Source: Echiichthys vipera (lineage: Eukaryota; Chordata; Actinopteri; Perciformes; Trachinidae). From it: 64,000 nucleotides of DNA. The notes beneath the pieces are model-generated. The model did not search any database and was not told the origin of the DNA. It saw only the letters and a list, made by a program, of their open reading frames with translations. Made by a program: the position numbers and the translations under genes. The stretch spans positions 7,032,878 through 7,096,877 of the forward strand of contig OY829654.1 of assembly GCA_963691815.1 (NCBI GenBank), in the 5' to 3' direction. Of this stretch, positions 49,191-60,900 are shown piece after piece; positions within the stretch are counted from its first letter, which is position 1; each line of letters starts with the position of its first letter.

Positions 49191-49789
49191 CCTGTGTATA
49201 AAAAAATTAAAAATGAAAGTGGAAAGTTCACGCTCATGTTAAGATGTGGATAAAGATGAAATAATTTATTGGATCAGCTGCATCATTTCACATCTCACAG
49301 GGCTGTTTGCTTTATTGCTGAAGGAGCTTTGCTCTCTTTGGATGCATAATTCACTCTTCGTCATATTTACCTAATAACTCTATTTTGAATGCTTCTGGTA
49401 AATCATGTTTTTAAATGCATGGACAAACAATAGCATCACATTTCCTCAGTTTTGTTGAGTGTTTGGTTCCTGCTACAGGCCTCTCTGTCCCCGGTCCTGT
49501 TTGGATTGTAAGATAAGATTTATGATAAAAGAATGTGACACAGCTTTATAAAAACGTATTGCAAATATACTGGTAAACAATAAATATTTCTTATCAATTC
49601 AATAGCACCTGGATTGCTTTAGTGCTTGGTTGTTGTTTTTTTAGGGTTGCAATTGATGAAGACTTCCATTACAGATTGTTTAGTCAACAAATGTCAGAAA
49701 ACAGTGGAGATTGACCACTTTGGTTTAAGGTTGTCCAGTGTTATCGATATTTTAATACTTTTCAATACAATGTTTATCTGGGCCAAGAT

Positions 49790-49905
49790 GTCCTCTGGAG
49801 CAGTGGTCATCGTTTACGGTCCGATTAGCAACTTGAGACGTGAGAATGGAGTTGGAGTTGAGGGATGACGTCTCTATAAACAGATATCTGCACATGAATG
49901 CAAAA
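49790..49905. repeat. Dispersed repeat, copy 1 of 3
   Basis: Related to 54,296-54,455 in the same orientation (CGATTAGCAACTTGAGACGTGA against CAATTAGCAACTTGAAACACGA, then CTCTATAAACAGATAT). It is also related to 27,790-27,940 in reverse orientation. Confidence 0.7.
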
Positions 49906-50244
49906 TATATATCATAAATAATAATAGAAAAGGGTAAATTATCATTCAAAGCATGCAAAATATATTGTTTTGATCGATGCCCAGGATGACTGCAGTTCAC
50001 TTAACGACCACCGGTGTCATCAATAACAAGGATTTAATGAAAACTCCACATTTAATACAATAAGTACTCCAAATAACAAAACTAGATGAGATTAGACTGA
50101 AGGTAGAATATGTGGGGTAATTAACCCAAGACAGGAGAATATGAGAAAACCTTTCAGGAAAGAAAACTTCTCTTGACTTGTGTAGGTCCAACGAACGACA
50201 AGGACGTCGACAGCTGCATCTGTGCAGGTCACAGAGAAAACTAG

Positions 50245-50304
50245 CCCCGAAGAAGCTTAAGTCAAAAGCAACTGGATTTGCTTTTGACTTAAACTTCTTT
50301 GGGG
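50245..50304. repeat. Near-perfect 27-bp hairpin
   Basis: CCCCGAAGAAGCTTAAGTC and TTTTGACTTAAACTTCTTTGG form inverted arms of about 27 bp with few mismatches and a 6-base loop (CTGGAT). The flanking text resembles a common fish interspersed repeat, so it is probably a transposon relic rather than an RNA gene. Confidence 0.75.
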
Positions 50305-50944
50305 ATAACGATGACCCGGACAAATGAGAACATTCACAGGTCCACAGAGATAACTGCAGTTTCATCCAGATCTGCTCCAGGGCTTAGCGCCACATTGTCG
50401 CCCAGGAAAGTTTGGAAATCCGACAACAACTGGGGCTGGTTTCACAAAGATATTTCAGTGGTCTAGTGTGAGGCCAGTCTAACAGTCATTTGGCTGCTAG
50501 ATTAGTCGAGACACTTGAGACTATTTGAACCCTAAAGGTTCTCTTTCTGTTCCCCATGCTTCCTTCCTTCCTTAGTTAGTTAGTTCCACCAGCTCACAGC
50601 TGTGTCTCATTTCTCTCCTGTCCCCACCTTCCTTTCCTGCCAAGGTTAAATAAAGGGCTATTCTGTACTTTACCCCCCCCCCTTCAGCTACACACTCATA
50701 TATTCATATTAATGTGAGTACAGCTCTTCTTCAGCTGTGCTTTCAATGACTGCATGTTTTAAAAAGTGCAACAGTTCATGAGTGAATTAGAGCTGCAAAT
50801 GGTTAGTCAACTGAGTAAAAAAATCAATAACTGATAACATTTGTTCCCAAGCAAAAACGCAGAACGTTCTCTTGTTGCAGCTACTCTGTTTTATATCAAT
50901 TAAAATGTTATGTAATGATTCAGCATTGTTTCAGGTTCAATAAG

Positions 50945-51110
50945 CTCAGGCTCAGTTGATAGAGTAGGTTGGCCAATGTCTGCAGGGTCGGTGGTTTGAT
51001 CCCTGCCCTGCGTGTATGACTGCTGTGTGTTTGACGAGGTGGTCGGCTGATTAGCAGCCACGCTTTCATCATGTAAAGCACCTGAGTACTGAGAAAGGTG
51101 CTATATGAAT
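50945..51110 (+). mobile_element. tRNA-derived SINE remnant
   Basis: GGCTCAGTTGATAGAG looks like a Pol III A box and GGTGGTTTGATCC like a B box about 40 bp later. The end AAAGGTGCTATATGAAT resembles the common fish SINE body (AAAGGCGCTATATAAAT). It is a degraded copy. Confidence 0.55.
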
Positions 51111-51997
51111 CCTATTCATTAATAAAGACATTTAATATTGACAATATTAAATAGATGACAAAACAACAATCTTGTATTAATGACACATACTAATTAGGCC
51201 ACACAATTAAAAATAGAGTAAAAGTTGGATCAAATGGAATATATTTGGGTGTTTGACCGATGGTCTAACAAAACAAGAGATCTGTAGACGTCCCCTTGGA
51301 CTCTGAGAAAAATATTTTTGAACATTGAACAGTTTTATGACATTTTGGATTCTCGATTACACTTGGATCTATCTGAGATTGTACAATATGAAACGATTCT
51401 TCCATTTTAATCATCAATGAGTCTGAAATTCTTTGTTTTGAGCAGATTTTATTGCGTATATACGGGTTAAGGTTCATCGTGTGCTCTATGTAATGTAGCA
51501 CTTCACAAAACAGCAGGATTGCTAGGAACAACCATCATTTCACCAAACCAATGAATTGTTTAGAAGCGGTTACATACTGAACATCAATTCATGTTTGTTT
51601 TTTATAAATTATCTTTTCAGATTTGATTATTCACAAGTGAAACGCATTACTGTGAATTTTTTTTACCATCGCAGTCTAAACGGTACAGAAGCCGCGAGGG
51701 TGAGAGAGCTTTTTTCTTCTTCTGGTGATCCATTTCCAAAGTCTGATCTAAAATGCGTTTGACTTAAAATAAGTAAAAAGAAGGATCATTTTGGCTCCAA
51801 TTTCTTTCCCCCCCATCTGTTTTGGCAGGCCCTTTGTTGTTGTAATACTCATTTCAGACACTTTTCTTCCACCTGTTTTCACCAATGAAAAAAATAGATG
51901 ATCCTGACAAAAATAAATAAATAAAAAATCTCCATGAAGCATATATTTATTAAAAAACCACAAGGGGACGTCTTGAGTGTCCTGCTCTTCTTCAATT

Positions 51998-52137
51998 GAA
52001 TTATTGAGCAGGGGTGCCCCGTCCTGCTCCTGGAGGGCCACTGCCCTGCATGTTTTAGGTTCCTCCCTGCTCTAACACACCTGATTCTAATGCTCTGCTC
52101 GGTATCAACCAGCCGAAGCTCCTCACAGGTGTGTGCC
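51998..52137. repeat. Second copy of the GGGTGCCC interspersed repeat
   Basis: Related to 9,276-9,480. It includes AACACACCTGATTCTAATGCTCT and CAGCCGAAGCTCCTCACAGG, typical of the family body. Confidence 0.6.
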
Positions 52138-52138
52138 A

Positions 52139-52325
52139 TATTTTGTAGGCCAAGCCATAAGTTTCCTTAACAAAAGTCAAGGGTATTTTTCCATTGAAAT
52201 TATGCTGAAAATAAGCTCTGTGGCAAACAAATGTTTACGGTACTTTGACGTTTTGTTCAGGAAGATAATCTTCACAAATGAACACCACTTTTATGATTTT
52301 TTAAATATAACCGTAAAGTAAAAAT
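52139..52325. repeat. Dispersed repeat pair, copy 2
   Basis: Matches 35,684-35,890 (TTTTGTAGGCCAAGCCATAA, GAAAATAAGCTC, TTGTTCAGGAAGATAATCTTCA). Non-coding. Confidence 0.75.
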
Positions 52326-52351
52326 CTCTTAAGTTTGTGTTAACCACAGAC

Positions 52352-52357
52352 TTTATT
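52352..52357 (-). terminator. Possible distal poly(A) signal for hipk
   Basis: AATAAA on the minus strand, about 2.5 kb after the hipk stop. HIPK transcripts usually have long 3' UTRs. Most canonical hexamers I noticed nearer the stop are on the plus strand, so this is only a candidate. Confidence 0.2.
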
Positions 52358-53288
52358 TCAAGCGTCGAACCAATGACCTGTTTAAATAAAAAGACTTTGA
52401 GACGAGGGAACCGGAGATGCAAAGTTACTTCCAGGTGTAAGGACTCATTTCTGCAGTGCGCGGACTCTATTTCTCTGTCTGATACATGCTCTCCTGTCCT
52501 GCACCTGGTATTTATCGTCTAGATGTGTGTGTTCTTATAGACACAAAGTCCAAAACACAGGAGAAAACAATTTAGAAAATAGATCAACAGAAAAAAACCC
52601 TCTCGCTCTCCTCTAAGGGCTTCTGTAAAATGCCTTTGACTTTGACATGATTGTGTGAAACCCGATCAGATTTGTCATGTTTTACTTCACATACATCACT
52701 TCACAAGACGAGAGCTTTTACATTTTCCAATATCATTAACGTGTTCGTTGTACAAATTAAACATAACATTGATAATCTGTCCGCGGGCGACACTGAAAAT
52801 CAGTGCAGCTGCACTTTTTACGATCTCTCCTGTCAGACACATGCAACCTTAAGAATAAGTCCAAAACTGTAAAAAACACTACAATCCCCCTCCAAATACC
52901 ACCCTACTCTACGCTGAAATGTACTGCATCATTCAACATACTCCATGGCCAGCTAAAACAGAATTAACATGGAAAAGATTTGAAGAACACAGTGACACAT
53001 ATTTATACAGTACACAGCTTACTTTCTCCTGTTTTTAAGAATACAGATACACATAAACAGTACATTCATAAATGAAACACAATACATCTAACTTATCACC
53101 ATGTACTGACATATTAAGGTTTAAAAAACAAACAAAGAAATTGTCATAAATAAGGCGATTGTGTAAATGCAATTTTTAAACAATTATTTGACGATCCTGA
53201 TGACGACGATAATATAATATAATAATGGAGAGCAGCATAACAGTAAGTTCCAGTTTCTCCTCAACACTTACTTCTCAAACTAAATAAA

Positions 53289-53726
53289 GGGCTCTGTAAG
53301 TAGTAGCAGAATTGAGCTTTATGCTTGGTCCCTTAAATTCGGGGACTTCGTAGAAAACGGGCAACAAGTCCTACTTGTTTCACCTGATGTGTCTGTAAAC
53401 AGCCTAAAGTGTAAAGTCAGCACTTAATCCTCATACGTATTGTGCTGTTTCAAACATAAATACAATAAATGTGTTACTGTTCGGACACTTACAGGCTGCA
53501 GTCTGTCTCTGAAGCTAGCAGAAGCTTTTTTAAAGGGACTGACTGTGACCAAAATATAAATACGTTCCATAATCAGAGAAAGCCGTAAAAAGCCAAAAAC
53601 AATGTAGGGCACTAAAGAAAAACTAAAAGTCTACTCACGGAGCGCCTTGGTAGCCATCACATTACCAAAATTTCCGGTTTCGATTCCGGCCATGGGACCT
53701 TTTTTTGCACGTCATTCCTCTCTCTG
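53289..53726. repeat. Copy A of a 0.4-kb direct duplication with an exon-like start segment
   Basis: Nearly identical by eye to 56,403-56,805, with indels of 19 bp or less. On the minus strand both copies hold an ATG followed by 18 open codons (MAGIETGNFGNVMATKAL) and then a donor-like C|GTGAGT. In this copy that segment is 53,693-53,639. Copy A lies downstream of the hipk stop, perhaps in its 3' UTR. The encoded peptide is not recognised. Confidence 0.85.
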
Positions 53727-53798
53727 TCGCCGTTTCCAGTCTTTGTCTCTACACTGTCAATCTCAAAACCCATCGCCTATCGGTCTGATGACAATTAA

Positions 53799-54265
53799 AG
53801 TGTAATTCCGGTGCAAAATCATCCCACTGTCTTTTTCTGCACTTATATACATCAAATAAGCCATAGAGACAGTTTTTTTCATGTATGAACTATTGCTAAC
53901 AGCCGGACGTGGCTAACACTGATTAGCTCGGGGCAGTAGGGTGAAGGCATTAAAACGTCTTTTTTAACCACTAATACTGCTCAAAATAACACCAAACCTC
54001 TGCAGTACACATAAAACAAAGCACCAATGGGCTCCTTCCTTTTGTATTCCATTTGGTAATCCACTTGAATGGACTTTACTATGAGAGGAGCTGGTACAGG
54101 GGCCAGTCAGTAAGTCTTCAAATCACTCTTTAAATAAACTCTGGGTTCACTAACTATGTTGTTGGTGCTTTGTTTTCTGTGTCTCCATTAATAGTTTATA
54201 TACAAAAAAACTGTCTCGATGGCTTATTTGAAGTATGTAAGTGCTGAGAAAGACCATGAGATAAA
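53799..54265. repeat. Dispersed repeat, copy 2 (partner at 3.3-3.9 kb)
   Basis: Same order of blocks as copy 1. ACATCAAATAAGCCATAGAGACAG near the left end and CTGTCTCGATGGCTTATTTGA near the right end are inverted copies of each other. This supports a MITE with terminal or subterminal inverted repeats. Confidence 0.75.
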
Positions 54266-54295
54266 GAGACTTTAAGCTTCTGGGAAGCCTCTATT

Positions 54296-54455
54296 TCAGG
54301 CTTTCTGGAGTAGCCAGGGGATACCCAGGCCAATACTTCCTCTTCCGAGCACCAGTCATTGTTTGTGGTCCAATTAGCAACTTGAAACACGACAATGGAG
54401 TTTGAGTTGAAGAGATGACTTCTCTATAAACAGATATTTGCACGTATATGCAAAT
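54296..54455. repeat. Dispersed repeat, copy 2 of 3
   Basis: Shares AGGCTTTCTGGAGTAGCCAG with the reverse complement of 27,895-27,925 and the ATTAGCAACTTGA and CTCTATAAACAGATAT blocks with 49.8 kb. It lies close downstream of the hipk stop. Confidence 0.7.
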
Positions 54456-54826
54456 AAATAAAAACAAAAAGTGAATAAAAAGCCAAATTGTCGTCAAACA
54501 ATAAGAGACGGGCTCTGAGATTTCCTTTCTGCAGATGCATCCCGCTTCTTTCTCTCTTCACACAGACTTTTTACCTGGATGCAACCAAAGCAAACATGAT
54601 AGGTCAACAGTGCTCAGGCTCCAGGCGAAGACCGGACCTCTTCTGCTACCCAAATCTTGCCCGGATGATTTCAGGTTCTGCACTCATATTCAGAACTTGT
54701 ACATAGAGATTCTTACGCTGTCAATTAAATGCCACAAAAAAAAAGTTTGATCACAGCCGCCCGTGATGAGTTTGTGCTCGACTCTTGTCTCGGCCTCCAT
54801 TTGGTCGTCATGTAGTGCTTCAGTCT

Positions 54827-54897
54827 TTACAGGTAGGGATACTGGTTGAGTTTTCGCTGGTAGGTAGCGCCGGCATGGTGGAAAGGTTGCCCTCCGA

Positions 54898-54949
<52 letters not shown>

Positions 54950-57900
54950 TTGGTGGTGGTTGCCATACTGTACCGGAGCAGACCCTCCCAGGACCAGGCT
55001 GCCGTTCTTCTGGAGCAGTGCCAGGGAAGAGTAAGCTCCACTCGCCCTGCCCTGGCGGGACGGGCCACCTTGCATCTGGTCCACAGCTTGGGACACAGAG
55101 GCCAGGGCGGCGGATGCCGGGTAGGCGTAAAGGTTTGGGGTTGAGCTGAACAGCGTGTTTTCGTGAAGCCGGTAGGATGAGTGCGACGAGACAGGAGGGG
55201 GGTATGTGGACTGACGCCTCAGGGAGCTACTGCTTCCTGTTGGGTCGTGGGAGGATGACATCACAGACTGCTGTACCTGAAACAACAGAGAGAGTGTCTC
55301 TCCTTCCATCATACCAAATGATTTGTTCTTTATGTGCAAATGAAATGCCGCCTGAGCACAACTGGACGATGCATCTGCCTGTGTTATAGGATTAACCTCA
55401 ACACGCATGCAATCCTAACCCGTGCTGTGTAAATTCCTAACACAAGTGTTGGTCATTGGGACAGAACCAGACTCTTTATGGGTTCACCTTGTTGAGCAGA
55501 CATCAGCTGCATTAGAAAGCTGTTACCTGACTCAGGTTCAGAGGCTGAGATCGGCTGGATGTGGCCCGTTGATGGCGATCAGTGTTGGAATCTGCACGAA
55601 TGGACTGCTGAGTCGACCCTTTCTTGGATTTTCCAGAGCCACTTGTGGTTTGATCTACGAGTGCAAAAACCAAACAGAATACTGTGAGCACCGAGAGGGA
55701 GCACATTACAGCTGCTTGAAGTAAAAAGGACCAGTTTCCCCCATCAAAGAGCTGAGCTGATCTAGTTATTTAAATAAAATGAACATATTTAAACACTAGA
55801 GAATAATAATGTTAAAAGCCCTGGAGGACCTGGAGCTGCTGGAGGTTTGTGGGTTGTGCTTTCCCCTGGCTGACTCTTCACGGACGGCGTGACGATGGCC
55901 AGAGACTTGGAGGGCTGCGAGGTGGTCTTTGCACTCAGGGGGCTGCTGTTGGAGGAGTCTGAGTCATGCGAGTCGTGCACCGTGACGCAGCTGATCACGT
56001 TGGCCCTCTGGCTTGTTCCAGAGCTGCAGGACAGAATAAGAGAGGAAGTAAATAACCACTTTCCCAAAATCAAATCCTCTCCCGGGAATGAGCTCACCAG
56101 GCAGCAGGGTACTTCCTGTCGTCCTCGTCTTCAGAGTCACTGTGGATGGTGATGATGCTGACAGCGGGGCTGGGTGTGTCCGAGATGACGATGGGCTGAG
56201 ATTGGTTGCCAGCAGAAGCGTTGTGGACCACAGTGGTGGCAGAGGACACTGGTCTGGAGGGGAATTGCAAATACAACGTTTGTTTGAGGTAACCTGCCAC
56301 CTATTTCTGTTGCCTCTAATCTCCTTTAAAGTCTATTTGCCTCCAACAACCTTAAAAGAATGTGAGGCTTAACGTGTTAAAAAAAAAAATCAAGTTAATG
56401 TTGGGCTCTGTAAGTAGTAGCAGAATTAAGCTTTATGCTTGGTCCCTTAAATTTGGGGCAACAAGTCCTAATTGTTTCACCTGATGTGTCTGTAAACAGT
56501 AAAGTCAGCACTTAATCCTCATACGTATTGTGCTGTTTCAAACATAAATACAATAAATGTGTTAATGTTCGGACACTTACAGGCTGCAGTCTGTCGCTGA
56601 AGCTTTTTAAAAGGGACTGACTGTGACCAAAATATAAATACGTTCCATAATCAGAGAAAGCTGTAAAAAGCCGAAAAAAATGTAGGGCACTAAAGAAAAA
56701 CTAAAAGTCTACTCACGGAGCGCCTTGGTAGCCATCACATTACCAAAATTTCCGGTTTCAATTCCGGCCATTGAGACCTTTTTTTGCACGTCATTCCTCT
56801 CTCTGCCTATCAAAATAGTTGGCGATTATTCTTGTGCCAATCAACTAATCGATTAGTTAACGAGTCTCTGCAGCTCTAGATTTAAAAAAAAAAAAAGACA
56901 ATCTTTGGGTTTTGGACTTCTGGTGGCACCAAACAAGATAAGTCTGATGTTATTCTATATTTCTATTACTGTCAAAAATCCCATGAGAAGACCAGAGCCA
57001 ACAAAAGTGATCTCATACTTTCCAACTTCCCTGCTCTGTCTGTGGCTCTCAGCCCCAAACACACAGTGGTTCCTTCTGAACACTATAAAAGGCTACAAAC
57101 AGGCGCTGTGGTTTACAATTGTATTTGTTTGGGGCTTTTTTAAGCAGTAGATTAATTTGCATTGCTGCTGTAATGAGCATTTACAGCAGCATGATGTTGT
57201 ATGTGGGAGTCAAAATAAAGTTCAGTGTGTGTGTGTTCATGGCCGTGAAATGTCCCCCAGTGCAACACTGGCTCACTGATGAGTTTTTGAACAACAATGG
57301 AGCTCTAAGGCACAGAAGAATGAGATATATCAGGCTCTGGTATATCACAGATAGCTGTCAGTTGACTCATTCATTGTTGGTTTGAGGTTTTAAAACTTTT
57401 TTTCTGACAGTAGATTAAAGGTTTAATGAAAAATACTGCAGCAGTTTGAACAAGTGGACAGGGTAAGCAGGGGATCAGACCACCAACACTAGAACTTATG
57501 CATGAAGAACACGCAGATAATGTGAATGTATGGCGGTCTGACAGGATACCTGGCTCTGCTCTCTGCATGTCGAGCCTTTGACCTCTTGCCCTGTTGGGAT
57601 CTTGAGTGAGCGGCCCCTGAGTTGTGGTTTTGGGAGGCAGCGTGACGCCCAACACCAGACTCCTGCTGGTTGGCGCCATCATACTGGCTTCCATGACGAC
57701 CCCTGTGAAAAGTTAGGACACATTTAACTTATTTAAAACTGTTTGTATGACTAACTCACCACATTTAATACTTTCCATTGCATTCTAATCTTAGAATGAC
57801 CTGAAGCTGAGCCATTTAACCGCAGTGTCCCGTTAGATTAAACTCACCTCCAGTTAGAAGCTTGTTGACCGTCGGAGATCGGGGCTCCCATGGGTGAGTC

Positions 57901-60900
57901 AGGCACCACGGCCTGCCCCGGGTTGTGGATGGCCATGCCTGGCATCTGCTGCCATGCGGAAGGGATGAGGATCTGCTGCGTGCCTGCTGGCCAGCCCTGC
58001 TGTATGCACACACACATAAACACTCTTTTCAAGACCTTACACTTCTGCAGAGATTAAGAAGAGACCAAAGTGCAGCGTGTCGACCAAAGCAGAATAGAGG
58101 TCAGAGTTATTTTCTTGGAAAGGGCATGGTGAGCACATGCAAACACAAATGTCCCTGTTTCTGTCCCACACCAAGACATCCAGCACACCCTGACACACTG
58201 AAAGCTGAATAGAAAATGGCCACCATATGTAACTTGTTTCCAGAAATGTTCCTGTGCAGAGAGAGTTGCATTTGTTCCTGCTCAAAAAGAAATGTGCAAA
58301 AAGTGACTTAGAAAGCAGAAAATACCAGAACAAGCTTAAGGAATGACGACACATCACTCAGGTTCTGATGCCAAGCATGCAAGCCCTACAGTCCTGTGCC
58401 GTGAAACACAGAGAAGGTCCAGACAGAAGCTACCCTGAAAGTGAAAGGAATGTTAGACGGAAGAGGAAGAAAAAAAGGTGTTTCTTGACACTTGTTACGC
58501 AGAATTTTTTAAGCCAAAAAAAGCGTGCACTGCTGTCTGCCAGTGTGTCTTTTATTTAACCTTCCACTAAATAAGTCCTTAAATATTAAACAGACTTTAC
58601 CAGCTCCTCAGTACAAAAACTGTGTAATGTGAATAAAGGTGGTTTCACATGCTGCACATGGAAGATACAGCAGTGTGGCAGTCAGCCTCTTACAAAAGGA
58701 AATAGTTCAACAATCAGCGGAGAGTTTAAAGACAGACACCAAATCTGAGGAAAAGAATGCATGTGCATAGTTCTATATTTGCGTACACAGGCCAGTTTTA
58801 GTGGAGAATCTACACAGTTTTATGGATCTGGCCCCTGAAGCTGCAGAAGACAAACCAGAGTGGTGAGCTGCACATGCATCTCACGTTCTACTGCACACCG
58901 TCCACAACCATGTGCTAAGTAGAAGGAAGAAAGTAAGAAGAAGCTTCAGCAAGTTGTGATGATGGGGTTTTACCAGCATGGAGACACTGTGATCCAGTAA
59001 GCTACTCAGGCTCGCACCCCTGCAGCCAACTGGCAGCCGCGCCGAGCCTAAAGACGGCATTCCCGCCACCGCTGAGGCGTACAGGCTGCCTACCAGCAGG
59101 GGGTCCAGGGAGGCCTGGGAGGAGGTGTGAGGGGAGGTGTTAAGACACATTTGGAACAGACCTATTCTACTGAACCCTTAAGAAGAAGAGAGTGTTTGTT
59201 TTGGAAGGAGTAGGAGTTAGCACACTGAGCCGAAAGTGAGCACATATTAAAATAAATAGCTTGAACACTGCAGGACTCCAATATCCACTTATTTACTTTA
59301 TTTTCATCAGACTAAAGCTGGAGAAAAATGTCATCTTAGATACACACGATTTGTTGAAGTGCCTTGGTTGGAAGTAAAAAATAACAATATTTCAGAATAA
59401 ATCCAAAACTACTACTTTGCTCTCTTATTTTGATCACTGTTTTTTTCCCACAAAATGTTTTGTTGAAAAGCCTTGGTTATTTAAAAACAGAGGGCTGTAA
59501 AAAATAACAATATTTCAGAATAAATCCAGAATTAATTCTTTGATCTCCAGTGTAGATATAAACACACTCACACATTCAGTGTCATGAGTGTAAGGTAACA
59601 GGTGACTCTCAAACAATAAATATATATAAAGAAAAGTATAGACGAAGACATTCAATAGGGTGCTGCAAACCACTTTATAGGCCTCCATCAAGTACGGAAA
59701 AAATACTACAGAGGTGCCTCTATTTGTCCTATACTTGGTTGAATACAGTATTAATAGCTACCATTGGTCTCTGGCTACTAATATGTCCAACTCCCTGAAA
59801 AAGTCGCTGACTGAACTGCCCACAACCTTAATACTATTACACCTTGTTTGGGCAAATAGAGGAAACTCGTTAATATGCTGCTGATTGGAATACATATTGG
59901 AATTAAATTCAATAAAACTCCATCAAAGCCCAACCCCCAGCAGTCATGCAGTGGGTCCTACCTGTGTCAGCATGCCGGGCTGGATGTGAAGAGACTGGGA
60001 CGACTGGTTCTGAGGAACTAGGGGTACAGAGTTGTCCATCCTCACTGGATAACCAGAAGGCTTATTGGATGTTTGAAGACCTGTAAGGAAAAGATTTAGG
60101 CAGGTGATATTAGTCAAGTCAAACAAACTTAGGGATTAAGAAGTTATCTTTCCACTTGTGGCTGGTTGGTGAAATGATTGTAATGTCTACGTTTTACAAA
60201 GTGTGAAATATATGATTTATTCTCATAGAGGCAAAGTGACACTAACATCTTGCTTTCTCACCCTGGATGGTCGGAGGGCAAACTATGAGTGTTTGCTGGA
60301 AGGGCTCGGTCTGGGTGCAGAGCTGCGTGGGTCTGGTCTGCAGGGGAACGCCCTGCTGGGTGAGGCCAGGGATGTTTATAGTGGCCTGCTGGTAGAGGCC
60401 AGGCTGGTAGTTTAGCAGCGGGACGTTACTGCTGAGGGACAGGGACTGGCCTCCGGTAGAGGCCATCTGTAAGACACAACGTGCAGAAAACACTGGACTC
60501 AAAGAGTTCAGCACCAATGACATCTGCACATGCATGTGGAGAAGCATTTACAAATGCCCCCAGAATACCACCACAAGATCTCATAACCTTAATGTGGACA
60601 AAAGTAACCATCACAGACAAAGGGGTTAAGAAGACGTGTGAGAAAGTTTCACAACCTCACTCTGAAGAAACAGACTTGTTGACTCATTTGTTCATGTTTG
60701 TTTTTTTGTCACATTGTGTTCTACAATGTTGACACTATTTCCACACTAAATTTGTTGCTATACATTTAGTTATTACGAGCAAATGCAGGTCGACCGAGAT
60801 TTATTAGGTCTTTCCTTCCACACCAGAAGTGTAAACCTTGTGACATACTGTATATTTGTCAAAAGCAGTTTTTACAGTTATCATCACCAGAGGGCTGGTT

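Larger units (their letters stand above)
48180..54826. other. sdf4-hipk intergenic region (convergent 3' ends)
   Basis: sdf4 and hipk point toward each other, so this interval holds both 3' ends. Content: TG microsatellite (49.15 kb), dispersed repeat (49.8 kb), hairpin (50.25 kb), SINE remnant (50.95 kb), interspersed repeats (52.0-52.3 kb), duplication copy A (53.3-53.7 kb) and a foldback repeat (53.8-54.3 kb). The left boundary of the hipk 3' UTR is unknown. No further gene was found. Confidence 0.7.

Noticed and set aside
53639..53693. tRNA-like GGTTTCGATTCC in the duplicated segment
   Set aside because: It has one base too many for a B box, no A box, and no cloverleaf can be drawn.
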